Position numbers and translations under genes: made by a program. From a virus, in the IMG/VR virus record IMGVR_UViG_3300028548_005791, positions 1 to 27,964 of that record: 27,964 bases of DNA; one strand, written 5' to 3'. Of this stretch, positions 18,401 through 25,295 are shown one piece after another; the stretch's first letter is position 1; each line of letters begins with the position of its first letter. Below the pieces are notes generated by a model. It was not told the DNA's origin. It searched no databases and saw only the letters and a list, made by a program, of their open reading frames with translations.

Positions 18401-21400
18401 ATTCAGAAGTCGATGGTGTGGTAAAAGACTTATCTACCGCTAAATTTGGTGGGCTTCGCTCAGATTTTCGTAGGATTGTCGTTGGGCTTAATCGTGAGGA
18501 TTCTGACCCAAAGGCTTTGATGCACGAGATTGGTCATATATTCAAACGCGCCCTTCCAGAAGAAAATCTTTTGGTTATCAGGGATGCGTTTAAGTTAGCC
18601 GTTAAAGCAGAAGACCCTGTTGCTGTTGATTTTGCAGGACGATACACGAACTCCTCTATGGAGGATCGTGCTGAAGAATGGTTTGTTGAATCGTGGGCCA
18701 ACTACCTTGCTAATCGTGTCTCTAAAGCGGACATTACTTCATCTAAGATGGACTACAGCCAAGAAGGTGGTGGTGGTTTAGAAGCCGACATGCTAGAAAT
18801 GAAAGGAAAGCTAGGTCAATATGCAGACCTCCTCTCTGAGTATGTAGCCTACGGATTGAACGGCTTAATTGGCCGTAATGACGTGAAGCAAATGTTTAGG
18901 AGGCTCACCTTCTCTGGCAATCTAATCAAGAGGGAAAACATCTTAGGTAATATTTCCAATCATCATGTTCCTTCTCAATACCTCAATGACTTTGCACAAC
19001 AAGCAATCAATGACATGCCAGAGGAAGGTGTTAGAAGGCTCAGTGGCTTTGTGTCTGGATCAATCTCAGGTGCTAGAGGCCGTATCAAGCCTTTCTATTA
19101 CTCGAATACTGGTGGCTCATCTGGCAAGCTATTACCTAATAACTTTACGGGAAGCCAGAAGCTTGACGGGGCAATCTACGTTGCTGAGTCTCATGGAACT
19201 GCCAATAAGGTATTTACCAACCAAGACTTCAAAGCAGATTCTTATAACAAAAAAGATATTGCTGATGCAGCAAGTCGTGTGGCTGTTCGTGATGACCAAG
19301 ACCCAAAATCAATGTCAGATTATGCTCTTGGAGAGCTTCGCAAGTTAGAAGCCTTTATCTCCCAACGCCATGCGTATATCGACCAAGCTATTCGCTTCAA
19401 AAATGCAGTTGATGATCCCTCATTATCTGACAAAGCTGAAAGAAATAGCATGGCCTATGAGCAAAGCATTGATCAGATTGAAAACAGCAATGACGCAATC
19501 GGTGAGATTGTAGATATGTTTCAAACAAGACTTGGCGTTGCCCCTGTAGAACACAGCTCAGTAGTTGTATCTAGTGTTACGCGAGAAGAAGTTATTAGCT
19601 TCTCGTCAACCACGCCACTTGACGAGAATAATCGAGGACTGTTTAAAGATATTCTTACCCTCATTACTCCTTCAATAAAAGAATCTGCTTATCGCACTCT
19701 CTCGCAAAAGATAGATGACGCTGACTCAGCAGCTAATGCCTTTGAGGTTTTACAATCTGTTGCAGGCTCTAGCACCTCAATCCCCAGAGCCTTAAAAGAT
19801 TTAAACTTTAAAGGAGTTAAGCTTACTAGCGATAGTGGCGAAGAATTTATGGCATTGCTCGTACCTGAAAAGGTTAAGCGCATTAATGACCCTGATTTCG
19901 TTAATCCTGAAAGCGTTCCAAGGCTAGAAGAAACCCAAACTCTTAGTACGATTGTAGGAGAAATGGTAATTAATGCTGCTGAAGAACAAGCCCCAGTGTC
20001 TCTTGACCCATCCATTGTCGCCAAGCACATTGGCTCTATGATTGAGAAGAATGGCAGCAACGGATCAAGCGCAGATGTTATCTCTCAAATGACCAGAGGA
20101 TTTATTGGTAATGGCGAGCAAGGCAAGAAGTTAGCTGGCAATGTAAAAGGAATGTTCGACGCTCTGCTTGCTGAAAACTCTGTCCAGATCAGGACTAGCG
20201 GCATGAGATGGCTCGGCAATCTTATTAAGCCAGAAGAGGGCGTGGGCCACTACGAGAAGCATGGATCACGAGTGGGCAAGAAAGTGATGCCTATCTTAAA
20301 GTTGATCCAAGACATCAGTGGAACAGAAAAAGGTGCAGGTCGTCGCTATTTGGATCGTGTTAATCAGTGGGGGTACAAGCCTAGCGTCAGCGAAGCCAGA
20401 GTATTGAAGGCAATGCGGCGACCTGCTGGAAGCAAACACGAACAGCGTCTTCGTGGTGATGAGCGAAAGCTTTACGATATGCTTCGCAAGCAGTTCAAGT
20501 CAGAGCTAGAAGAAATGCGTAGCCAAGGCTTATTTATTGGCAACATTAAAAACTACATACCGCAGGTGTGGGACATTAATGTGATCAACCGAAATGCTGA
20601 AACACGCGCAGCATTTACTAAGTCAATGGCATCGTATTTTAAATCAGAGGCGAGGAACAGAGGCGAGGATTTAGCCGATGATCTAGCAACAGAGCGAGCA
20701 ACAAAGATGATGACTCGCTTAACTAACGATGATGGTGTTTACATCCCCTCTCGCCCAAACAATCAGACAGAATCACAGTCAGATCATTTTGATTTTAGTC
20801 GTGTGATTCGTCTTGATGAATTTCCAGATCACCTTGACGATCTTGAAGGCTACTTGGTTAACGACTTAGGAGGTTTAGCAACTAAGTATTTCAATGAATC
20901 ATCGCGCAGAGTTCTTATAACAGAGGACTTTGGTATTGAGTCTCACGCATTCTATGACTATATGGAAGCGCATGAGAACGGCATTAAAGGCGCAGCTAAA
21001 CTCTTAAAGTCTGGCAAGGTTTATCGGCGAGCAGTAGAGTCTATTGACGGCGAGACAGTGACCGAGTTTGAGCGCAGCTTAATGATGCCTATCGCTCGAA
21101 GTGATGCTCATGCAACCCAGTTGTTGAATCAAGCCATGTCTATCATGGAGTCTGATGGCCAGTCAGCCGCGAAAGAGTTCCTTCTTTCTCAGGCTATGAA
21201 AAGGCAACCAGCTCTTGAGCGTCGAATAGATGCAATACTGACTGCCCTTTCGGAAACGGGTGGTAAAACCTCCAGCACAACGACAGATTACAAACATGCC
21301 TTTGGTATGTTCGATACTCTCAGAGGACGCTCTCCTTCTCGTGGAGGAACGTATAACGAGACTGCGAGATCAGCATCAAAGGGTGCTCGTATGTTTAACA

Positions 21401-22599
21401 GTGTCTCGCTACTCTCGTACACTGTCATCACATCCATGACGGACTTGGTTCTCCCTGTAATTCGTTCTGGCAGTCTACCTTCAGCCATGAAAGGATTGAA
21501 AAAGGTTAACTTAGACCCCGACTATCGTGAAGCAATTCGCAATGTGGGTGCTGGCATGGCATCAATTGCACACAATAAGCTGGTTCACATGTCAGGTGGT
21601 GAAGGAGATAAGCTGTCAAACGCTTTCTTCTCAGGCATCGGACTGAACCAGTGGACGGAGTACATGCGTGATTACGCAGCTTCAACCGCATACGAAGCAA
21701 TCAAGGCAGAGCAGCGCATTGCTATACGAGATATGAAGGGAGATGGAACTAACCTTGCAATGCAAAGTGCAGACTTCCGTAGGGCTAAACGCTTCCTTGC
21801 TCGCGTAGGCTTAGGTCACTTTGCAGAGCGTGGTTCTGAATCTCTCGACAATATGAAGTTGCTAGAGAATGATCAAGTACGCGAAGCAATTCACCGCATG
21901 ACTAACGAGGCAGTATTCGCTCCTAACGGAAACGACATTCCTCTAATCTGGCAGTCTCCATTAGGATCAGTCTTGTTCCAGTTCAAATCATTCCCTCTTA
22001 TGATGGGCCGTCTTGCTCGTCGAGCAATATGGGATGAAGTGGGCAAGCCAATGCTAACCAAAGGTGAGCCAGTTAACTTAGCCCCAGCAGCAATGTTATT
22101 AACCTTAGCCCCAATCTTCGGAGAGCAGGTGTTAAGTGTTCGTGAGGCTGCAACTGCGAAAGGTGGCGAGGAAGGTGGCGAGTATAAGCGTAGAGAACGA
22201 TCTGCTAATAAGTTCTTAGAGACCTTTGGTGCTGACGAGGATGATCCAGTATTTGAAAGTGCAGAGATGGACGCTCTCGCTGGACGATACGTTGAAGGAT
22301 TCATGTACGCAGGTGGCTTCGGTCTTCTCGCGGATTTGTTCCATCAGTCAGCCGAGCAGATTGATAATGGTGCATACGGAAATAATCGTATCGCATCTAC
22401 GTTCCTTGGCCCAACTTACGGATCAGTCTTTGGAACTCTCGTTAACATAGGAGCTGGAGCTGTAGATAAAAATGATGATTCAAACTCGAAAGAGCGACAA
22501 GCGTGGCGAGAAGTTATTGGCCGCATACCGCTAATCGGTCAGAATCGTCAAATCAAAGAAGACGCAGTGGATTATTTGGCTGGCGAAGCAAGTCGCTAA
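12460..22599 (+). CDS. Giant polyvalent internal virion protein with two zincin motifs
   Basis: This 3379-residue protein is probably packaged in the virion and ejected with the DNA. Residues about 107-250 are Gly/Ala-rich with a possible membrane segment near 213-240 (YGIAFLLGAATTP). Residues about 300-760 are Glu/Lys-rich coiled coil with a Pro/Ala/Glu low-complexity tract near 442-520. A first metallopeptidase-like motif, HEVGH, is at 1395-1399 with a following acidic helix (E1464, E1471). A second, HEIGH, is at 2022-2026 with a following EEWFVESWA segment (2072-2080). HExxH plus a downstream Glu is the zincin metallopeptidase signature. Residues about 2570-3379 resemble the C-terminal regions of large phage polyvalent proteins (NYIPQVWD from about 2697, FQFKSFP at 3173-3179), perhaps the LPD38 type. 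I saw no transglycosylase or RNA polymerase motif. Confidence 0.75.
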   Translation: MPSNWKDIQALVDPSNASTSSDYSSTSPQDLLKDPFFRRDIVENAKANDMKDFTFEEALAEWYNEQSYAAMNELGAAFGDAGYFQTSTLQGESRDRMARLTAAYEVMPNVLTTGAGGGSISDELSGAEITKTLGGANILNPTNVIGGGAAKATAYGALAAGKSVGSAAFQAGKAGAKKQALAGAGSEMAISGFGQSRDINLGNSDEFSYAKLGTSAIAGAAANYGIAFLLGAATTPLARAKLRKDNSTLLSRGFSQSEIDESTKNFGGDGLTQLLKYESKAELDAELAGSEPKLETEELVEEAVPTFADRENIDIDLEQIALQRKDAERRLTDTENPPTASEKADLIEDSDFLQELESRATDLNKRNAEIAELEAQIVGVDPKDSVQIRARIARLAAESNQAKRAYKIGFGIYQNLKEGDSYADGLLAFKKAQRQAAAESKANANKSEAEAPQAEAPKPAKAAPEATPVQNPVQVDTQVKSPEQEAEEVKIVNEEVKIARTDPEVNEEVLATPEKPAEQVVVDQAPDDAIKKSVLEIEGEDTAPIIKAIRESFDELERTIEIATQGKKKGEEVASSKKAFGAKGEKVAKAVMQDENLNTKNLDAKEKNKIAKEILKRIDPNFKESSKLPLPQKLARIEERLQEIETEVSVPKADKVAKEVPKSAANPEVGRLIKEEMEAPEVTPEVKAEKANEDQVLQEIKEAIEIESDKTFELPKTLVDMVESQGDPETSKTLATLFTSIVESGAEFVLSDQKLMKQIIGDVFGKGSADSKKLFQEYKKIKEGLETEDFEVNRLGSQTDASTIDSNFEKEFIANYVAERKSRVAAKLKTDKKFSTYWDSQANKVSFFDDLLKARVAGWKKDARQMLREQYQIRGASLDHWEMFTNIGPSKKASEAYIKKALSGELLENRAKVLQIEDVMSRDNANALALKLKKPVAFIAANSIRAKFVLTEGYPSNSRTGKDGRIYNSIPAGQIVYMSHTNGKVYQSPIELLQNEGLLRTDQRDTYDIGQHINVDDFRDPKKLLGQGFDRLVKEYYDSKGVSRPRGKQGKTTDEPKRFKLRNFIVSRFLLQQELNGKKGGSRYTINPIDDAPQTTTSATAPKSAPKFTQNLDEVVLPKGYRLAALNGAGTEIRVITDKQLENGGGVNQLLGKASDEQWLVGMVPEGSPRVSALSKNLVIDLFQEVSEQPIKRLFSDVAPNMKDLQKIMPEDVMEPEDIKFLTDALFKSKGKKPNKNKLVHDMADVNMALTKLDTQVKFLPNGTGFDDSVQEAMELLRIQDKYFPNGVGFETQTRRETIREARNIMAGFEPDAKIQAEVLLDAIGKENYDAVEKLFLRVTGAVDQFNPKDGAPTMLMERGNRGGAHRYGASGTSDILLKPEAQVNHFPSFTSLVHEVGHWSYNNAMTPKMRMEFWNELKTSLYTDGKLDADKLAKATGYAEEDLGAKFLTDNKMSTSTGVTQAEFFANAFEKWALNARHGDVEVNTMWRRMAKFIEGVFKKMQGKESGNPKLDAIFARLYPEDTAATRQARKVVEVFDPDAPPQRVLDAESTIQSYLRIRTSELTKVWKTFSPHISENGTPAGEKPFDVIFDARNLSRFLNSLSITRGESRVLSALGQNSDPIIGPADTNKTGAFTVVSKAGYSKKLRVLAKDINAIYSKYLAGESNQAAQPDEKFDYDEFQKIIEDYDAGRELTDKQIEFIDTAAESAGVDSSQGMDLVEKINEVYIFMEGNTLEVDDFETELGFYQMHAEPTDVSSAAKEITALIQDNRDMIDQVAELLTDKYYRLSKENYAIALPSDKALKQEHFTGRKPVTPLGRLVKNAYSSRNKNSNTSPASSNASNVNFISLNKKELANKHQEALDSGDKETLEGLYYEAHRRSETESIHSLSGKDSINSSQVSSAIEMESIGKVDGEGIWIDAPLSIRDSAKMMTHRDPEVQANMRLMFQRMYGLINASTRGIVDDIPLLDTHTLGKITGENYSEVDGVVKDLSTAKFGGLRSDFRRIVVGLNREDSDPKALMHEIGHIFKRALPEENLLVIRDAFKLAVKAEDPVAVDFAGRYTNSSMEDRAEEWFVESWANYLANRVSKADITSSKMDYSQEGGGGLEADMLEMKGKLGQYADLLSEYVAYGLNGLIGRNDVKQMFRRLTFSGNLIKRENILGNISNHHVPSQYLNDFAQQAINDMPEEGVRRLSGFVSGSISGARGRIKPFYYSNTGGSSGKLLPNNFTGSQKLDGAIYVAESHGTANKVFTNQDFKADSYNKKDIADAASRVAVRDDQDPKSMSDYALGELRKLEAFISQRHAYIDQAIRFKNAVDDPSLSDKAERNSMAYEQSIDQIENSNDAIGEIVDMFQTRLGVAPVEHSSVVVSSVTREEVISFSSTTPLDENNRGLFKDILTLITPSIKESAYRTLSQKIDDADSAANAFEVLQSVAGSSTSIPRALKDLNFKGVKLTSDSGEEFMALLVPEKVKRINDPDFVNPESVPRLEETQTLSTIVGEMVINAAEEQAPVSLDPSIVAKHIGSMIEKNGSNGSSADVISQMTRGFIGNGEQGKKLAGNVKGMFDALLAENSVQIRTSGMRWLGNLIKPEEGVGHYEKHGSRVGKKVMPILKLIQDISGTEKGAGRRYLDRVNQWGYKPSVSEARVLKAMRRPAGSKHEQRLRGDERKLYDMLRKQFKSELEEMRSQGLFIGNIKNYIPQVWDINVINRNAETRAAFTKSMASYFKSEARNRGEDLADDLATERATKMMTRLTNDDGVYIPSRPNNQTESQSDHFDFSRVIRLDEFPDHLDDLEGYLVNDLGGLATKYFNESSRRVLITEDFGIESHAFYDYMEAHENGIKGAAKLLKSGKVYRRAVESIDGETVTEFERSLMMPIARSDAHATQLLNQAMSIMESDGQSAAKEFLLSQAMKRQPALERRIDAILTALSETGGKTSSTTTDYKHAFGMFDTLRGRSPSRGGTYNETARSASKGARMFNSVSLLSYTVITSMTDLVLPVIRSGSLPSAMKGLKKVNLDPDYREAIRNVGAGMASIAHNKLVHMSGGEGDKLSNAFFSGIGLNQWTEYMRDYAASTAYEAIKAEQRIAIRDMKGDGTNLAMQSADFRRAKRFLARVGLGHFAERGSESLDNMKLLENDQVREAIHRMTNEAVFAPNGNDIPLIWQSPLGSVLFQFKSFPLMMGRLARRAIWDEVGKPMLTKGEPVNLAPAAMLLTLAPIFGEQVLSVREAATAKGGEEGGEYKRRERSANKFLETFGADEDDPVFESAEMDALAGRYVEGFMYAGGFGLLADLFHQSAEQIDNGAYGNNRIASTFLGPTYGSVFGTLVNIGAGAVDKNDDSNSKERQAWREVIGRIPLIGQNRQIKEDAVDYLAGEASR

Positions 22600-23426
22600 T
22601 CAATTAAACCACCGATGTCGATGTGGATGGAGTTGAATCTCCTCCACTCTTTTTCGCTGCAACACTCACCGCGAGTCGAGCAGCGATCACAAAAGAATCC
22701 TCCCTTCTCTTGATCAGGCTCACCGAATCTACAGGTAGCCGAAGTCTTGGGAATGGTAGGAGCATCTGGTGTTTCCCAGCAGACATCTTTCTTAAAGCAC
22801 ATCTTACATCTAAAATCTTCTGGCCTTGTACTGATCCTCTCGCACGAGCCAGACAGTACCTTGTTAACCCTTTCTTCAACTGGATTCCAAACATCATCCG
22901 TGAACTCAACAACTTCAGCATGATACTGTGAATTGTCTTTGCATATCGCCACCATCAGAGCCTTGTCCATATCGAACACTGCCATATAAGTGTGCATCTG
23001 TACGTTGTAACTTGGGTGGCTCTTGGCAATGCCGTGATTAACGAACTTTGCGAAGCTTGTCTTGTTCATACTTTTTATTTCCAGCATCAACCATTCGCCA
23101 TCTACCTTGATTTTGCCGTCAGTGTGGCCAGAGACATGCCCTCCACAATGGGAAAATTTGAATTGCTTGCCCGTATCAGGGTCAATCTCTAACACTTCAA
23201 ACCCTGCCTTCTTCAAGTCAGCGACAACAACATCTTCAAGCGCGTGGCCAAACTGGAAGATTCGTTTCAAGTTAGGTCTGGCTGGCGTGTTGGGAAATCC
23301 TCGCATGTTAAAACTCTGATACGCTAGACATTCATTGCCCAGTGAACTCGCTCCAATATACTGACGAGGCTTCTCTTCTGGCTCTTGTGCGTAAGCATTA
23401 TCAATTGCATCGACTACTCTATTCAT
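22596..23426 (-). CDS. Cas4-like PD-(D/E)XK nuclease with Fe-S cysteines
   Basis: This 276-residue protein is probably a DNA exonuclease for recombination or replication. The nuclease core is visible as H61, GHTDG (D103), LEIKS (E116, K118) and QMHTY (Q143, Y147), matching the RecB/Cas4-type PD-(D/E)XK fold. Cys33 with C207-x2-C210-x5-C216 is the Cas4/AddB arrangement that holds a 4Fe-4S cluster. A second C-x2-C-x5-C at 246, 249 and 255, with C232 and C256 nearby, is unusual. I chose the ATG at 23426 over a TTG at 23429 because AGGAG sits at better spacing. It is the last gene of the minus operon and overlaps the end of the giant gene by 4 nt. Confidence 0.82.
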   Translation of the reverse strand: MNRVVDAIDNAYAQEPEEKPRQYIGASSLGNECLAYQSFNMRGFPNTPARPNLKRIFQFGHALEDVVVADLKKAGFEVLEIDPDTGKQFKFSHCGGHVSGHTDGKIKVDGEWLMLEIKSMNKTSFAKFVNHGIAKSHPSYNVQMHTYMAVFDMDKALMVAICKDNSQYHAEVVEFTDDVWNPVEERVNKVLSGSCERISTRPEDFRCKMCFKKDVCWETPDAPTIPKTSATCRFGEPDQEKGGFFCDRCSTRGECCSEKEWRRFNSIHIDIGGLID

Positions 23427-23440
23427 CAAAAAACTCCTAC

Positions 23441-23461
23441 AAAAAAGGGGCTTATCGCCCC
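23441..23461 (-). terminator. Rho-independent terminator inside the minus operon
   Basis: Read on the minus strand, GGGGC, a 5-nt loop and GCCCC are followed by six Ts, just after the ssDNA-binding gene and directly before the nuclease ribosome-binding site. It should reduce nuclease transcription relative to the three upstream genes. Confidence 0.78.
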
Positions 23462-23482
23462 TTATTATTAGCTAACTAATAT

Positions 23483-23962
23483 TTAAAATGGAATACCATC
23501 ACCGAACCCATCATCATCTTTCGCTGTCGCAGCCATTGCACTAGCAGTCGCTTTAAAATACGGAGCAGAACGACGAGGCTCACCGCCACCCTTGCGGATC
23601 ATGCCCTCTTGATCTGCCCAATCTGCCCCATCGACCACATGAACGCCAACTGATAAACCCTTAATGGAATTCACATCACTTGGCTTATTAGGATTAGGAT
23701 GTCCTGCCATTTCTAGCAAGTGCTTTAATCGAGCGCGGCCTATCTCAACAGCCTCTTTGGAGTTGTTCACGATGTTGATACGATCATTTACTTTCTGACC
23801 GCCATCACCTGTCATTTCGATGATTAACATTTTACCGCCAGAGCGAGTGTCCTTGATTTCTACATCGCTAATACGGCAAGAGTGATCACCAGCCGCTAGT
23901 GTGCGGCGACCAGACTCTTGATTGACTTCAGTTAAATCGAGACTTGAAAAATTAAATGACAT
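23483..23962 (-). CDS. ssDNA-binding protein, DUF669-like
   Basis: This 159-residue protein is likely an OB-fold single-stranded DNA-binding protein for phage replication and recombination. It begins FNFSSLDL and has beta-strand patterns near GDHSCRISDVEIKDTRSGGKMLIIEM, typical of phage DUF669 proteins as I recall. It ends in an acidic tail, DDDGFGDGIPF, closely like the SSB C-terminal tip that docks partner proteins. The start codon is 2 nt after the ATPase stop and uses AAGG within that gene, so the two are translationally coupled. The context (Sak4-like ATPase upstream, nuclease downstream) supports a recombination module. Confidence 0.8.
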   Translation of the reverse strand: MSFNFSSLDLTEVNQESGRRTLAAGDHSCRISDVEIKDTRSGGKMLIIEMTGDGGQKVNDRINIVNNSKEAVEIGRARLKHLLEMAGHPNPNKPSDVNSIKGLSVGVHVVDGADWADQEGMIRKGGGEPRRSAPYFKATASAMAATAKDDDGFGDGIPF

Positions 23963-23964
23963 AA

Positions 23965-24747
23965 TTACTTACCTTGTTTTTTAGTATTAATATTGTGAGC
24001 TACTGCCGCATCATTCATCTTTTTGAATAGATCAGTGACGTTGCCCGTTTCTTCAATCGGAGATAATGAACGCAATGGATCACGACTCTTACCGAAATAT
24101 CCCCTGACGTTATCCGTAATTAAAAATCTACGAACAACTAACTCGCCATCTGGCCCTGTACTTGTTGTGCGGTTGCCGCACCATACATGGTCGAAGATAG
24201 CTGGAATGTGTTTACCTACTTTGCTTCCTTTTACTAGCGGTTGATACGTTACGCCACCATTATCATCCGTCTCTTCAGCGAGAAGACAAGTTACAGTGAC
24301 GTGATAGTTTAAGTTTCGGAGCCACTTCATTGCAGCGACCATAACTCGCGCGTAGTCTCCCCAAATTTGAAAGCCGTTCTTGTTTCCTTGATGCTCCTTC
24401 TCCATGTGAAGCATAAGCAGATCACTCAGTTCAGTAAGCGAATCAATGAACAGACACTTGTATCCAAGTTTTTCAAACTCAGGCTTATTTATCTCTTCCA
24501 TTAAACCCTTAAAAGAAAAGTTGGCATTGGCTGGATCGTTTGGGCCGTCCCAACTTGTGACTGTGACAACATCTAACTCAGTATCAGTGAGCGATTGAAC
24601 ACCGCTCTCCATGTCGATCACTAGCGTTTTGCCAAAATACTCTTGCATATATTTTGCCTGAGTAGTTTTGCCAAAGCCGTGAAACGCACCAACCAAAAGG
24701 TTGTGGCGTACAGCCGAAAGATTGTTTGTTCGTTTAGGTGAAAACAT
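23965..24747 (-). CDS. Sak4-like RecA-fold ATPase
   Basis: This 260-residue P-loop ATPase probably promotes single-strand annealing or strand exchange on SSB-coated DNA. Walker A is A21-x4-GKT (FHGFGKTT region, K27), and Walker B is CLFID with D102. TVTCLLAEE at about 151-159 is a sensor-like strand. This length and layout fit the phage Sak4/AAA_24 family, which is usually found next to an SSB-like gene, as here. A GGGAG site precedes the ATG, which overlaps the upstream stop by one base (TAATG). A generic phage nucleotide-binding protein is the alternative reading. Confidence 0.8.
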   Translation of the reverse strand: MFSPKRTNNLSAVRHNLLVGAFHGFGKTTQAKYMQEYFGKTLVIDMESGVQSLTDTELDVVTVTSWDGPNDPANANFSFKGLMEEINKPEFEKLGYKCLFIDSLTELSDLLMLHMEKEHQGNKNGFQIWGDYARVMVAAMKWLRNLNYHVTVTCLLAEETDDNGGVTYQPLVKGSKVGKHIPAIFDHVWCGNRTTSTGPDGELVVRRFLITDNVRGYFGKSRDPLRSLSPIEETGNVTDLFKKMNDAAVAHNINTKKQGK

Positions 24748-25181
24748 TAATAGCTCCCAGTTATTTTGTGCTGGCCCTGCTTGTATGTGACCGCTTCATA
24801 AAACTTGTGCTGAGTCTCGGTATCTAAAAGCTCGAAAGCAATTCGAGTGACAGAGTATTTTGTTTTCACAAAGTCTGGCACATCAGCATCGTTATACTCA
24901 CGAAGCACAATGTCTCGCATCTTTACCGAAGAGCAAGTGAAGGAGGACTTACCTTCTATATGCACATCACCTAGCGCAGTCTTAACAATCTGTTCATCAC
25001 CATCTCTTAAAGGTAATGCGTCTGTAATTTTCTCACGCAACAACTTAGCTCTTGCACTGAGATTTTTGCTTTGCACCTCAATACTTAAATACTCTTCAAC
25101 CGAAAGTTGAAGTTCGGCATCCAACTCAACAGCAGTAGGTGGTGCTACTATTTTACTGCCAACTAATTCTTCCCATTCCAT
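24747..25181 (-). CDS. Unknown protein of the recombination operon (144 aa)
   Basis: This 144-residue protein is not recognised. Residues about 20-60 form an acidic-to-basic amphipathic helix (LSVEEYLSIEVQSKNLSARAKLLREKI), suitable for coiled coil, followed by a strand-rich part (ALGDVHIEGKSSFTC) and a C-terminal helical part. It is the first gene of the minus operon, with a strong AGAAGGA site, directly downstream of the divergent promoter region and coupled to the ATPase. It may be an accessory factor for the ATPase or nuclease, or a host-nuclease inhibitor of the Gam type; both are guesses from context. Confidence 0.6.
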   Translation of the reverse strand: MEWEELVGSKIVAPPTAVELDAELQLSVEEYLSIEVQSKNLSARAKLLREKITDALPLRDGDEQIVKTALGDVHIEGKSSFTCSSVKMRDIVLREYNDADVPDFVKTKYSVTRIAFELLDTETQHKFYEAVTYKQGQHKITGSY

Positions 25182-25295
25182 AAAATGTCCTTCTTGTTAT
25201 GTTTTAGTGTTGTTCATATTGCATTAATATTTATCATGTGTCAACATTGGGACACTAAAAAGATTAACTTAAACATAACTATAAGGTAAAACAAG
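25182..25295 (+). promoter_or_regulatory. Divergent control region with inverted repeats
   Basis: This 114-bp AT-rich gap separates oppositely oriented operons. TTTTAGTGT (25202-25210) and ACACTAAAA (25252-25260) form a perfect 9-bp inverted repeat 41 bp apart. A shorter one, GTGTC (25238-25242) and GACAC (25251-25255), shares the right arm. These are candidate operators, possibly for the HTH protein encoded alongside. Confidence 0.62.
25216..25244 (-). promoter_or_regulatory. Sigma70-like promoter for the recombination operon
   Basis: On the minus strand there is a perfect TTGACA at 25244-25239, a 17-bp spacer, and a weaker CAATAT at 25221-25216. It lies between the arms of the 9-bp inverted repeat, so a protein bound there could block it. 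Confidence 0.5.

Noticed and set aside
19000-19900. Possible ADP-ribosyltransferase-like domain in the giant protein
   Set aside because: YVAESHGTANKVF and a late KGVKLTSDSGEEF segment are only loosely reminiscent of that fold, and no catalytic triad could be placed by eye.
12460-22599. N4-type virion RNA polymerase
   Set aside because: Only the size fits. I searched by eye for the T/DxxGR and RxxxKx6-7YG polymerase motifs and found no convincing match; a GKDGR near residue 970 has the wrong spacing.
25182-25295. Attachment site or lysogeny locus
   Set aside because: The layout is switch-like, but there is no integrase, excisionase or direct-repeat core in the window.
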